From contig DAHUZH010000002.1 of the NCBI GenBank assembly GCA_027306695.1, positions 19,388 to 83,387 on the forward strand: a stretch of 64,000 bases of DNA, in the 5' to 3' direction. The position numbers and the translations under genes are program-made. Shown here piece after piece: positions 27,833-36,460 of this stretch (within the stretch, counting starts at the first letter, position 1; every line of letters starts with the position of its first letter). Below the pieces are notes generated by a model. It ran no database searches and was not told where the DNA came from. It worked only from the letters and a program-made list of their open reading frames with translations. The DNA is from Acidobacteriaceae bacterium (GTDB taxonomy: Bacteria; Acidobacteriota; Terriglobia; Terriglobales; Acidobacteriaceae).

Positions 27833-28443
27833 TATGAGACCTGTCCTGTGCACAATACCTTGGCTGGAGCAACCGACGTGCCCCATTTCTTGCTTCCGGA
27901 AAGAACAGCGGAAAATTCTGTTACGTTCTTCGGTTCTTGCGCTTCGCGGGACGATAAATCCTCGCGTGGATGGCTTTCAAACCCATGCACTCCCACCGAA
28001 GCGGCAGATATCGACTGCACCAGACCGTAGGGGCAAAGAATTCGTTCCAGCGTTTCAATTTCATTTCCGGTGCCGATCGCTTCTACAACAATCCACATCG
28101 ACTGGACCGTTAGAACTCGCACTTCGAGGGCAGCGACCACTTGTAAAACTGTCAACCGAGTCAGTTGATCGCACATGATCTTGAAGAGCGCGATGGTTCG
28201 CGTCAACCCGGTGTCTGCTGGGAAGGCCTCTACTGTGCGAATGTCCTGTAACTTGCGCACAAGCATCTCAATCCGTCTTGCTTTCTCCGGCTCGGCATGA
28301 ACGGCAAAACTGACCCGCAATCCATCACCCACCTGGAAGGAGGCGATGGATTGGATTGTGACCTGATGATGATCGAGAATACGCAAAATCCGGGACTGCA
28401 CCCTCGGTTGATTGTCCGTCGTTAACAGGAATGTCCATTCCAT
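27832..28443 (-). CDS. IlvN-like ACT-domain regulatory protein
   Basis: A 203-residue protein laid out like the acetolactate synthase small subunit. An N-terminal ACT domain (residues 1-75; WTFLLTTDNQPRVQSRILRIL) is followed by a second domain. The second domain resembles the IlvN C-terminal part (IALFKIMCDQLTRLTVLQVV, then VVEAIGTGNEIETLERILCPYGLV). The last 45 residues are unrelated to that family. No catalytic subunit gene (ilvB) lies beside it. Instead it is coupled to ilvA by a 1-base overlap, so it may regulate acetolactate synthase encoded elsewhere or threonine deaminase itself. AAAGGAG lies 11 bases upstream of the ATG at 28443. A longer frame to 28566 would cross the attenuator hairpin. 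Confidence 0.72.
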   Translation of the reverse strand: MEWTFLLTTDNQPRVQSRILRILDHHQVTIQSIASFQVGDGLRVSFAVHAEPEKARRIEMLVRKLQDIRTVEAFPADTGLTRTIALFKIMCDQLTRLTVLQVVAALEVRVLTVQSMWIVVEAIGTGNEIETLERILCPYGLVQSISAASVGVHGFESHPREDLSSREAQEPKNVTEFSAVLSGSKKWGTSVAPAKVLCTGQVS

Positions 28444-28483
28444 TGCGAATCTTTTCTCCTTTGCTGCTTGTTTCACCGCAAAT

Positions 28484-28526
28484 GAGAAAAGCCACCAACC
28501 CTTGGTGCGGGTCGGTGGCTTTTCTC
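28484..28526 (-). terminator. Attenuator terminator of the ilv leader
   Basis: GAGAAAAGCCACC (28514-28526) pairs perfectly with GGTGGCTTTTCTC (28484-28496). A G-T wobble and ACCC/GGGT continue the stem to about 18 bp with a 7-base loop. TTTT follows the GC-rich core. It lies 24 bp after the leader stop and before the IlvN-like gene. Confidence 0.75.
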
Positions 28527-28549
28527 GGAACTTGCTTTGTTCTGAAAGC

Positions 28550-28621
28550 CTACATCCCCGCACCATCCATAAAGCCGCTAATCTGAATTACGACAATAAT
28601 GCTTACAAGGGTCGGGCACAC
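28550..28621 (-). CDS. Branched-chain leader peptide of the ilv operon
   Basis: A 23-residue ORF starting at GTG 28621 with AGGTGA 8 bases upstream, ending at TAG 28550. Residues 5-14 read LVSIIVVIQI: eight of ten are Leu, Val or Ile, and Thr4 precedes them. This resembles the Leu/Val/Ile-rich leaders of enterobacterial ilv operons. The terminator hairpin follows, then the IlvN-like and ilvA genes. Control by ribosome stalling at Val/Ile/Leu codons is inferred from this layout. Confidence 0.75.
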   Translation of the reverse strand: MCPTLVSIIVVIQISGFMDGAGM

Positions 28622-28692
28622 AATACGGCTCACCTGTGGCTTGTTTAGAGTGAAGGCGCGCATTGCGGAGCTGGAAGTCATGTACTCTGCAA

Positions 28693-28721
28693 TGGATACC
28701 AAATGCAAAGAAGATCGTCAA
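28693..28721 (-). promoter_or_regulatory. Candidate promoter of the ilv leader
   Basis: TTGACG (28716-28721) and TATCCA (28693-28698) are spaced by 17 bases on the minus strand. The predicted start near 28686 gives a 65-base untranslated region before the leader GTG. The -10 box is weak (4/6). Confidence 0.5.
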
Positions 28722-28800
28722 GTAATATGCTGCTCGTCCACGACATTATGACGATCATCGAGTATCTCAGCACCGTACTGACCCATGCCAAAGGAGAATT

Positions 28801-30357
28801 ATGAATCATTTGGATCAATCCTCTGGAGGGACATCCCGCCGCCGCTTTCTCAAGGGTATGGCGGCTGGCCCAGCTCTCGCACTCGCTTCTGGAGGCAATC
28901 TCCTGTCCCAGATTCCGCATGAATCTGCAAGCGGGCCCACAAGGAAGACTCCTGCAAAATCCAACACGTTCGTCGCCATCCAGATCGGCGCGCGTTCCTT
29001 CGTCGACGAAGGAGTCGATCCGTGCCTCGACACTCTGCAGGAGACCGGCGGCGTCAACGTTCTTATGGCTACCGTTTTTACGTACGGCTCAGGTTTGGCC
29101 GGTCGTCAAGTCCATGGCGAGCCCCTCCCAGACCACGGAGTCCAGGAGTATGACCGTGTTCATGGCGGCAGCTTCACCCGCGTCCATCCCGAGTTTTACG
29201 CCGACTCCCCTATCAAGGACATTCGCGCTCCTGAGCTTGGCGACTTCGACATCCTGGCGGATGTCATTCCCAAAGCCAAGGCGAAAGGGATGCAGACTTA
29301 CGCCCTCTTCGAGGAAAACTATAACCCGCGCCTCATCCCCAACTTTGAAAAGGTCGCTGAGGTGGACTTGTACGGCAAAGTAGGTTCGACTACCTGCTTC
29401 AATAACCCCTACGCGCGGGCTTTTCTCGCATCCATGGTCGCCGACTGGGCCACCAATAACGATATTGACGGCATCATGTGGGAGTCGGAGCGTCAGGGTC
29501 CACTCAACAACACCATCGGCGCCAGTTTCAACAAGATATTTCCCCGTCGCTTTTCCTCCGCCAATTGTTTCTGCGATCACTGCATCCAGAAGGGCAAGTA
29601 TGTCGGTATCGACGGCAGCCGTGCTCGCGAAGGTTACATCGCGCTGGACCACTGGGTGAGCCGCACCCAGGCTGGCCCAAAATCTCCTGACGGAAGTTTC
29701 GTGGGTCTCTGGCGGCTGTTCCTCGAATATCCAGAGATATTTGCCTGGGAACGCTTCTGGTATACCAGCCAGGAGGAAATGTACAGTACCCTCTACGGCA
29801 CAGCCAAGGCCATCAAACCTCGCCTCCAGGTCGGGTGGCACATCATGCATGTTGTCACCATGAGTCCTTTTTACAGTGCCGACACCAGCTATGCCCGTCT
29901 TGTCCCATTCTCCGACTACCTCAAGCCATGCACCTATAACAACTGCGCCGGTCCGCGTCTTGCCCAGTACGTCCGCAACGTCCAGTCCACAGTTTTTCGC
30001 GACATGTCCCCGGAGCAGGTCCTCGAGATGCACTATGCCTTCTTCGGCTATACCGGCGAGCCTGGCCTGGACAAACTGCCGACTTCCGGCCTTTCCAGTG
30101 AGACTGTAGGCATTGAAACTAGGCGCGCCATCGACGACGTTCAGGGCGCAATTCCCATCTACCCCGGCATCGACATCGACATACCCACAGGCCTCAATGA
30201 AAAACGCACCCAGCCCTCCGATGTTCGCGCAGCTACACTCTCCGCATTGAAAGCTGGCGCCGCAGGCGTAGTCCTTTCCCGCAAGTACGCAGAAATGAGA
30301 TTGACCAATATCGCCGGGGCCAGACAGGCGCTGCAAGATGCTGGCGCGATCACCTGA
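28801..30357 (+). CDS. Tat-exported TIM-barrel-like protein, putative glycosidase
   Basis: A 518-residue protein with a twin-arginine signal (TSRRRFLKGMAAGPALALASGG). The mature part looks like a TIM-barrel hydrolase. IKDIRAPELGDFDILADVIPKAKAKGMQTYALFEENYN gives strand-helix units, and GIMWESERQGP holds a conserved-looking glutamate after a strand. Cysteines in SSANCFCDHCIQKG form a CxCxxC cluster of unknown role. It resembles hypothetical glycosidase-like proteins (GHL family), but no catalytic pair can be assigned. AAAGGAG lies 5 bases before the ATG. No site of the galactan-locus motif lies upstream, so it is probably regulated separately. Confidence 0.65.
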   Translation: MNHLDQSSGGTSRRRFLKGMAAGPALALASGGNLLSQIPHESASGPTRKTPAKSNTFVAIQIGARSFVDEGVDPCLDTLQETGGVNVLMATVFTYGSGLAGRQVHGEPLPDHGVQEYDRVHGGSFTRVHPEFYADSPIKDIRAPELGDFDILADVIPKAKAKGMQTYALFEENYNPRLIPNFEKVAEVDLYGKVGSTTCFNNPYARAFLASMVADWATNNDIDGIMWESERQGPLNNTIGASFNKIFPRRFSSANCFCDHCIQKGKYVGIDGSRAREGYIALDHWVSRTQAGPKSPDGSFVGLWRLFLEYPEIFAWERFWYTSQEEMYSTLYGTAKAIKPRLQVGWHIMHVVTMSPFYSADTSYARLVPFSDYLKPCTYNNCAGPRLAQYVRNVQSTVFRDMSPEQVLEMHYAFFGYTGEPGLDKLPTSGLSSETVGIETRRAIDDVQGAIPIYPGIDIDIPTGLNEKRTQPSDVRAATLSALKAGAAGVVLSRKYAEMRLTNIAGARQALQDAGAIT

Positions 30358-30412
30358 TTGTCGGGCCAGTTTCAGCGGTCGATAAAGGACATTGCGAATG
30401 GAGCTGATTTAG

Positions 30413-31582
30413 GTGGACAGGCAAAGATGGCGCAGGAATTGTAAGTATGGAATGGTCATCCTCGCTGCACTTGCACTAAGTTTCACATTGGATGGAATGT
30501 TTGTTGTCAGCGGACATGCGCAGTCGATTCCGGCCCAAACGGCTCCCGCGCCCGCATCTTCTGAAGCGAAGGCTTTTGCGGTGAACTCCATGCAAACTGT
30601 CACGTATGGAAACTTGCCGGACATATCGGGCCAGCAGGCAGCGGAACAGAAATCTGGCGGAAGTATTCATGGAACGGTGATGGACTCGAATGGAAATGTT
30701 GTTGTCGGCGCGCTCGTCACGCTGGAGCGCGATGCAAAAAAAACACAACGCACGCAGCTCACCGACAGCGCGGGATCTTTTAACTTCACGGACCTCGGTT
30801 CCGGGACGTTCCAAATCACAGTTGCGTCGCAGGGTTTTACCGCCTGGGTCGGTCCAAAAATTGTTCTGTCTACTGGGGAGTATTACGAAGCACCGGAGAT
30901 TGCTCTGCATGTAGCGTCGGCAAATACGAGCGTCCGCGTAGTTTTCTCCCGGCAGGATTTGGCCGAAGAGCAAGTGAAAATAGAAGAGAAACAGCGCGTG
31001 CTCGGCGTGTTCCCCAACTTTTACACCAGCTATGTTTGGAATGCGGAACCGCTGACCGTCAAGCAGAAATTTCAACTTGCATGGAGGACATCGATCGATC
31101 CAGTCACCTTTGCAATCACCGGCGTTGTCGCGGGGATTGAGCAGTGGCAAAACGATTTCAGTGGCTATGGCCAGGGAAGCACGGGTTATGCGAAACGTTT
31201 TGGCGCTTCGTATGCCGACGGTTTCATCGGCACCATAATCGGCGGCGCAATTCTTCCATCGCTCCTTCACCAGGATCCGCGTTATTACTACAAAGGCACA
31301 GGAAGCATCCGGTCGAGGGCGCTTTATGCCATTGCAACCGTCGTGATTACCAAGGGCGACAATGGGCGCTGGCAGCCGAACTATTCCAACGTGCTGGGCA
31401 CTTTTGCAGCAGCAGGCATCTCGAATTTATACTATCCCTCGGTTGATCGTGGAGTCCAGATAACCCTCGACAATGCGCTGATCGGCACTGCCTCCGGCGC
31501 AGTCAGCGCCTTGCTGCAGGAGTTTCTGATTAAGAAAATCTCGCGCGGGGTTCCATCGCCTTCGTCCGGCACTCAACCGTAG
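30413..31582 (+). CDS. Secreted carboxypeptidase-regulatory-like domain protein
   Basis: A 389-residue exported protein. The signal segment is MVILAALALSFTLDGMF. Residues 80-175 form a carboxypeptidase-regulatory-like beta-sandwich (GSIHGTVMDSNGNVVVGALVTLERD). The rest (about 200-375) has glycine-rich hydrophobic segments (SYADGFIGTIIGGAILPSLL; GTFAAAGISNLYYPS) that suggest membrane association. This two-part layout recurs in acidobacterial genomes but has no known function. GTG at 30413 is chosen with GGAG 9 bases upstream. It follows the Tat protein by 55 bp and may share its transcript. Confidence 0.65.
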   Translation: MDRQRWRRNCKYGMVILAALALSFTLDGMFVVSGHAQSIPAQTAPAPASSEAKAFAVNSMQTVTYGNLPDISGQQAAEQKSGGSIHGTVMDSNGNVVVGALVTLERDAKKTQRTQLTDSAGSFNFTDLGSGTFQITVASQGFTAWVGPKIVLSTGEYYEAPEIALHVASANTSVRVVFSRQDLAEEQVKIEEKQRVLGVFPNFYTSYVWNAEPLTVKQKFQLAWRTSIDPVTFAITGVVAGIEQWQNDFSGYGQGSTGYAKRFGASYADGFIGTIIGGAILPSLLHQDPRYYYKGTGSIRSRALYAIATVVITKGDNGRWQPNYSNVLGTFAAAGISNLYYPSVDRGVQITLDNALIGTASGAVSALLQEFLIKKISRGVPSPSSGTQP

Positions 31583-31650
31583 TTCGACGAACTCGTCTGC
31601 AATGTGTATCTTGGCAGAAATTAAAAAACAGCCTCACATGATTGCCGATA

Positions 31651-31666
31651 ATGTAACTAATTACAT
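31651..31666. promoter_or_regulatory. 16-bp inverted repeat upstream of the glutaminase-like gene
   Basis: ATGTAACTAATTACAT has perfect 6-bp arms around a 4-base centre, 84 bp before the next start codon. It is operator-like, for example for a GntR or TetR-type repressor, but no regulator gene is adjacent. It may be chance in an AT-rich spacer. Confidence 0.35.
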
Positions 31667-31750
31667 CTTGAGTGAATACTTTAGGAATGTCCGGGAAAAA
31701 GTTTATGGTGGATTGAAGCAGTTTTGACCCATTGAGGAGCAGGGAGCAAT

Positions 31751-33883
31751 ATGCGGAATCGTAACATCGTCCGATCGTTCTTTTTTATTCTTGCCACCGC
31801 TTCTTTTGCGGGGGGTGCTTTTAGCGCTCAAGCGCAACAAAATATGCCCGCTCCAATGCGGCCTCCGGCAACACCGCTGGTCACGCACGACCCTTATTTC
31901 AGTATTTGGTCGATGGCCGACAAGCTGACCGATGTTCCCACCAAACACTGGACCGGCGCCGTGCAAGCGTTGAACGGAATTGTTCGTGTCGACGGGAAGA
32001 ACTATCGATTTCTCGGTACTTCCGGTAGACGAGGGCAGACGGTTCCAGCGCTGGAGGAAGTCAACCAGCAAGTGACGCCAACGCGGACTATCGTCGTGAT
32101 GAGAAATTCGGAAATCGAGCTACGCATCGAGTTCATGACACCGGCCTTCCCAGAAGACCTGCCAGTAATGGCGCGCCCTGTCACCTACCTGACCTGGCAG
32201 GTGAAGGTTCGCGATGGTCACGATCATGACGTTGCGCTCTACTTCGATGCGGCAGGAACACTGGCAACAAACGATCCCGGTGAGCCAGTCCTGTGGTCGA
32301 GAGGCGCAATCCAGAGTCTCGACTTGTTGCGCGTCGGTACGCAGGCCCAACCGGTTCTCCAGCGTTTTGGAGACAATGTTCGCATCAACTGGGGATGGTT
32401 TTACATCGGAGTACCCCAAAACGAGAAGGCGCAATTAGCTGCGGGCAACCAGAGTTATCGGCAAAAATTTATGGCCACAGGCAGCCTGCCGCAGTCCGAC
32501 GATATCGATGGGCCGCGCACTCCGCAAAGCCGGTATCCCGCGGCGCCTGCGCTCAATGTGGTGTTTCCGCTTGGCAGCGTGGGCGCGGCCCCGGTCACAC
32601 GTCATATACTGCTCGCCTACAACGATTTGTTTTCCGTCGAGTACATGGAACGAAAGTTGCTGCCGTACTGGCGGACGGAATTCCCGACCTTCGCGGCCAT
32701 GCTGCAAGCGGCGGAACAGCAATATCCAGCGCTCGAAACGCGCTCGGAAAAATATGATGCCGCGCTCGAAGCCGATCTTGTCCGAGCTGGCGGCCCAGAG
32801 TATGCGGCCATTGCGACGCTGGCTTTTCGCCAGGCGATTGCGGCCCACAAGCTGGTTGAAGACATGGATGGCACGCCGTTTTTTATGCCGAAGGAGAACT
32901 TCAGCAACGGCTCCATCTCCACAGTCGATGTCATCTATCCTTCCGCGCCGATGTTTCTATTTTTGAATCCAAGACTGGTCGAGGCGCAGTTGGAGCCGGT
33001 ACTACGGTATGCGGAGATGCCTCGCTGGAAGTTTCCTTTTGCGCCCCATGATCTGGGGGTGTATCCGCTGGCGAATGGCCAGCTTTATGGCGGTGGCGAA
33101 GAGACAGAAGAAAACCAGATGCCGGTGGAAGAGTCCGGCGATATCATCCTGCTGGTGGCGGCAACCGAGCGCGCAGAGGGTAATCCGGACTTCGCGCGGC
33201 GCTACTGGTCTTTGCTGACAAAATGGGCAGAGTATCTTATGGTCAAAGGTCTTGACCCGGAAAACCAGCTCAGTACGGACGACTTCGCCGGCCATCTTGC
33301 GCACAACGCCAACCTATCCATCAAAGCCATCGAAGCGCTGGGGGCCTATGCGCAACTCGCCGATCAACTTGGACATTCCGAAGTGGCGAAGCGGTATCGG
33401 TCGGCAGCAACAGATATGGCGAAGCAGTGGGTAAAAATGGATGCCGATGGCGACCACTATCGACTTGCCTTCGATAAGCCGGGTACATGGAGCCAAAAGT
33501 ACAACCTGGTCTGGGACTCTATCCTAGGGCTGCATTTGTTTCCGGCCAAGGTCAGCAAACATGAGATCGCTTTCTATAAACAGCATCTGAACACGTATGG
33601 GCTGCCGCTGGATAACCGCGCTACCTACACGAAACTGGATTGGGAGATATGGACGGCAACACTGGCCAACACCCCGGGCGATTTTCAGGTCTTCGTGCAT
33701 CCAGTTTATAAATTCCTGAATGAGACGCCGAACCGAGTTCCCATGACGGACTGGTACGATACGATCACCGGGAAGCAGATCGCATTTCAGGCGCGTTCTG
33801 TTGTCGGAGGCGTCTATATCAAGATGCTTGCGGACCCCGTGCTCTGGCGCAAATGGTCAACCCCACCGCCCGCACATCAGTAG
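31751..33883 (+). CDS. Secreted glutaminase-like DUF4965/DUF5127 protein
   Basis: A 710-residue exported protein with signal peptide (FFFILATASFAGGAFSAQA). The layout matches the fungal/bacterial GtaA-like family. An N-terminal beta domain (DUF4964/DUF5127) carries PPATPLVTHDPYFSIWSMADKLTD. An alpha/alpha toroid (DUF4965 and DUF1793) follows, with FPFAPHDLGVYPLANGQ, PVEESGDIILLVAA, STDDFAGHLAHNANLSIKAIEALGAYA and the ending WYDTITGKQIAFQARSVVGG. Fungal members are annotated as glutaminases, but for bacteria the activity is unproven. The spacer before it carries a 16-bp inverted repeat. Confidence 0.8.
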   Translation: MRNRNIVRSFFFILATASFAGGAFSAQAQQNMPAPMRPPATPLVTHDPYFSIWSMADKLTDVPTKHWTGAVQALNGIVRVDGKNYRFLGTSGRRGQTVPALEEVNQQVTPTRTIVVMRNSEIELRIEFMTPAFPEDLPVMARPVTYLTWQVKVRDGHDHDVALYFDAAGTLATNDPGEPVLWSRGAIQSLDLLRVGTQAQPVLQRFGDNVRINWGWFYIGVPQNEKAQLAAGNQSYRQKFMATGSLPQSDDIDGPRTPQSRYPAAPALNVVFPLGSVGAAPVTRHILLAYNDLFSVEYMERKLLPYWRTEFPTFAAMLQAAEQQYPALETRSEKYDAALEADLVRAGGPEYAAIATLAFRQAIAAHKLVEDMDGTPFFMPKENFSNGSISTVDVIYPSAPMFLFLNPRLVEAQLEPVLRYAEMPRWKFPFAPHDLGVYPLANGQLYGGGEETEENQMPVEESGDIILLVAATERAEGNPDFARRYWSLLTKWAEYLMVKGLDPENQLSTDDFAGHLAHNANLSIKAIEALGAYAQLADQLGHSEVAKRYRSAATDMAKQWVKMDADGDHYRLAFDKPGTWSQKYNLVWDSILGLHLFPAKVSKHEIAFYKQHLNTYGLPLDNRATYTKLDWEIWTATLANTPGDFQVFVHPVYKFLNETPNRVPMTDWYDTITGKQIAFQARSVVGGVYIKMLADPVLWRKWSTPPPAHQ

Positions 33884-33989
33884 GTATCAAAATATCCAGC
33901 ACAGGCTTCCACATTTTGACCAAGCCTATTGGCTTCCCATCATTTTCCAAACATCGACATTCTTCCTATATTCGTTACGTTGTTGAAAT

Positions 33990-36176
33990 CTAATGCACGG
34001 CTACGATCCGCCATTGTTGCGTCAAGCTGGTGCTATTTTGTGGCTCTTGGACTGCAAATCCCGCTTGATTGCCAGCTCCTTCATTCATATCCAAAACCAA
34101 TCCACTCGCACGATTTACGATGCTGAAGTAGCCGCTACCGGCTGAGACGATATTCCATTCTTGATAGGGGGCGTTGCCTGGCGCCACGAGTGAGATGATG
34201 CTTCCGCTTGTGGTGGCACCCCCAGCATCATCCAGTGTGCCCGATCCAGGATTCATATTCGAGATTTGGAAATAGCCGTCGTTATTACTGGCGATACTCC
34301 ACTGTTGCGTGGCCATGGGATTTCCATTGTCTGGCGCTGTATTCAACCATGTACTTCCGCTTGGTGAGTTTGGATATACGCCTAAGATTTGACCATTGGA
34401 CTTATTGACGAACTTATAGCTTGTGCTTGGGTCTAGCTTTCCGCCCAGTCCGTCCACCCCAGGAAGCACCGCCGAATAATTAGGAGAAGTGGTGTCCGTA
34501 GCCCCTGAGCTATCTGCGTTGTCAAATAGGGTCAACCCGTTCCAGGTGTAAATTGCATTCGGAAGGTTGTCTCCACTGAGAAAACCGCCGCTAGTATTTG
34601 GAATGTCAACACCTTCCGGGTCCCAGTATTCGATGCCCATCCCAAGATTATCCGGTAAGCCTTGCTGCACATCTTGCAGGTCGATCAGGAATTGGCGCTG
34701 GAGAGATTGGCTGGGAGGCGCGTACCACGGATCGTTCGCATCAAATCCGTTTTCGTAATGTTCTGCTGTCTCCATGATAAAAATCGGTTTTCCGATATTT
34801 GTGGCTGCTGCGGTCAGCACATCCTGTTCCACAGGTTTATTGCCTGGATCCGATGCAGTGCCCTGCGCATCTGTCAAAGGGCCATGAAAGATGGGATAGT
34901 AGCTCTGACAAATTGCGTCATAGGGGACATTGTTCTGATTCGCAAGTGTAAAAAAGGCGGTTAAATCCCAAGCCGGTGTGATGTGGATACAGGTGAGAGG
35001 CGGAGGGAGCGCAGGGCCAATCGAGGTGTCGGCTGCCGCATCTTTTACTGCTTGCATCGCCATTTTTTGTATTGCTGCGAAATTGCCGAAGTTGGTTCCT
35101 GTCGGGCTGCCGATAGAACCCAGAAATCCAGTATCGACTTCGTTACCGATCGACACTAAATCTGGCATGGTTCCTGCCTGACGATATTGCAAAACCTCAT
35201 TTTTTACGTAGTTATAAACATCGGTCTGGAGCTGTGCAAGCGGGTCGTTCACCCATGCGGCAGGAACACTCGATGAGTTTCCACCATCGAAGAGTAAAGT
35301 CAGTTCGATGCTCATTCCCAGGTTTTTGGCCCGCTTCGCCAGATCCAGATCCTGGGCGTCCGATTCCGCATAGCAAAGATTCTGCACGCAAGCTGCCTGC
35401 GTGGATTGCATTGCGTATGGAGGCATGGAGGTTGGCCGCAGACGAATCATATTCACCCCATGGTTCTTCAGCATCGCGAGCAGGTCCTGCTCCTGGCCTC
35501 CGTCTTTCCACCACGGCAATCCGGCGGATATACGCGCCGCTTCCTGTTTCTCCAATAATGCATTGTCGATACCGCGAAAGAACACCGGACGTAAAAGCCA
35601 TTGCTGGCTTTGCGAGGGACTGCCGGAAGAGACGCTCAATGCAAGAGATGTGCCTGCGGACGACGAGCCACTCGTCAGTAGACCGCCTCCTTCATTGGAG
35701 ATCGTGTAGTGACCGTCACCGGCGGAAGTCAGAAGCCATTGTTGCGTCGTACTGCCGGTACACGAGTTTTCCACCGCCGTATTATTTGCCTCATCGAGAC
35801 ATGAACCATCCGCAATGTCACTAATTTTCCACAGATTCCCGGCTAGACTTGTAAAGGCCCATCTCTGGCTCAAGCTGCTGAAACTTCGCGATTGCTGAAT
35901 GACTTGTCCACCTGCACCTGTTGAACTGTTGGCAATATCCATCTGCAAGCCGTTCGACTGGTTCAGGACATAGTAGGCCTCTCCATCGATTGGCGTGATA
36001 TCTGTTGGCTGTGCTGGTTGTTGCGATCTCGGTGTGGCTGGCGGTGTAGAGGGCGGCGCTGGTGTGACGGGGCCGGTCGTACTACTAGTCGTACTACTAT
36101 TGGATGGGCTGCACGCGGTACAACATAGCAGACAAATATTTATAGCAATGCAGCAGGCTTTGGTCGATAAGCTCAC
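33990..36176 (-). CDS. GH53 endo-beta-1,4-galactanase lipoprotein with two ricin-B lectin domains
   Basis: Predicted surface lipoprotein (lipobox in CLLCCTACS near residue 20) of 728 residues. A Ser/Thr/Pro linker is followed by a ricin-B-type lectin domain (about 60-196), a GH53 TIM-barrel (200-580), and a second ricin-B domain (585-728; repeated QQW motifs). The GH53 acid/base is E346 in SIGNEVDTG and the nucleophile E469 in IFIMETAEHY. It should cut beta-1,4-galactan, the side chain of pectin. The start is GTG 36176 because AGGAGA lies 6 bases upstream; a TTG at 36203 precedes that site. A galactan-locus motif lies 90 bp upstream. Confidence 0.9.
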   Translation of the reverse strand: MSLSTKACCIAINICLLCCTACSPSNSSTTSSTTGPVTPAPPSTPPATPRSQQPAQPTDITPIDGEAYYVLNQSNGLQMDIANSSTGAGGQVIQQSRSFSSLSQRWAFTSLAGNLWKISDIADGSCLDEANNTAVENSCTGSTTQQWLLTSAGDGHYTISNEGGGLLTSGSSSAGTSLALSVSSGSPSQSQQWLLRPVFFRGIDNALLEKQEAARISAGLPWWKDGGQEQDLLAMLKNHGVNMIRLRPTSMPPYAMQSTQAACVQNLCYAESDAQDLDLAKRAKNLGMSIELTLLFDGGNSSSVPAAWVNDPLAQLQTDVYNYVKNEVLQYRQAGTMPDLVSIGNEVDTGFLGSIGSPTGTNFGNFAAIQKMAMQAVKDAAADTSIGPALPPPLTCIHITPAWDLTAFFTLANQNNVPYDAICQSYYPIFHGPLTDAQGTASDPGNKPVEQDVLTAAATNIGKPIFIMETAEHYENGFDANDPWYAPPSQSLQRQFLIDLQDVQQGLPDNLGMGIEYWDPEGVDIPNTSGGFLSGDNLPNAIYTWNGLTLFDNADSSGATDTTSPNYSAVLPGVDGLGGKLDPSTSYKFVNKSNGQILGVYPNSPSGSTWLNTAPDNGNPMATQQWSIASNNDGYFQISNMNPGSGTLDDAGGATTSGSIISLVAPGNAPYQEWNIVSAGSGYFSIVNRASGLVLDMNEGAGNQAGFAVQEPQNSTSLTQQWRIVAVH

Positions 36177-36243
36177 AATGAATCTCCTGAAAGCTTTCTG
36201 CAAGTGCCTATTTCCGTATAACTGGATTTGCAGCCGATCTCAC

Positions 36244-36282
36244 CGTATACCTGGAAAGCGATATGTCGAATCCGACGAACGT
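36244..36282 (-). promoter_or_regulatory. Galactan-locus motif site 1 with -10 box
   Basis: ACGTTCGTCGGATTCG (36267-36282, minus strand) matches the consensus ACTTTYGTCKGATTCG at 15 of 16 positions. TATACG follows 17 bases later (36244-36249). It is upstream of the lipoprotein galactanase. Confidence 0.65.
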
Positions 36283-36419
36283 AGGATTCGGCTTCCTTTC
36301 ATGCGTATAGAAGTTTCCACTCACAGAATTCTGGCGATGTGAAGCTAGATGAAGAGCCAGAGGAAACTGGCTGCCAGGCTCTTTTAAGGGAGATGGAAAA
36401 AATCTTTTTTGTGAATCCA

Positions 36420-36460
36420 ACTTCCGTCTGATTCGCACTGTATAGAAACGCGCATAGTAT
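36420..36460 (+). promoter_or_regulatory. Galactan-locus motif site 2 with -10 box
   Basis: ACTTCCGTCTGATTCG (36420-36435) matches the consensus at 15 of 16 positions. TAGTAT follows 19 bases later (36455-36460). It is 231 bp before the TonB receptor start, giving a predicted leader of about 200 bases. Confidence 0.65.

Noticed and set aside
28444..28566. An N-terminal extension of the IlvN-like protein
   Set aside because: It would translate the attenuator hairpin and has no family similarity; the ATG at 28443 has a good ribosome-binding site.
29089..30336. A 415-codon open frame opposite the Tat-exported TIM-barrel gene
   Set aside because: It has no recognisable domain and no ribosome-binding site; the plus-strand gene has a Tat signal, a strong ribosome-binding site and protein-like composition.
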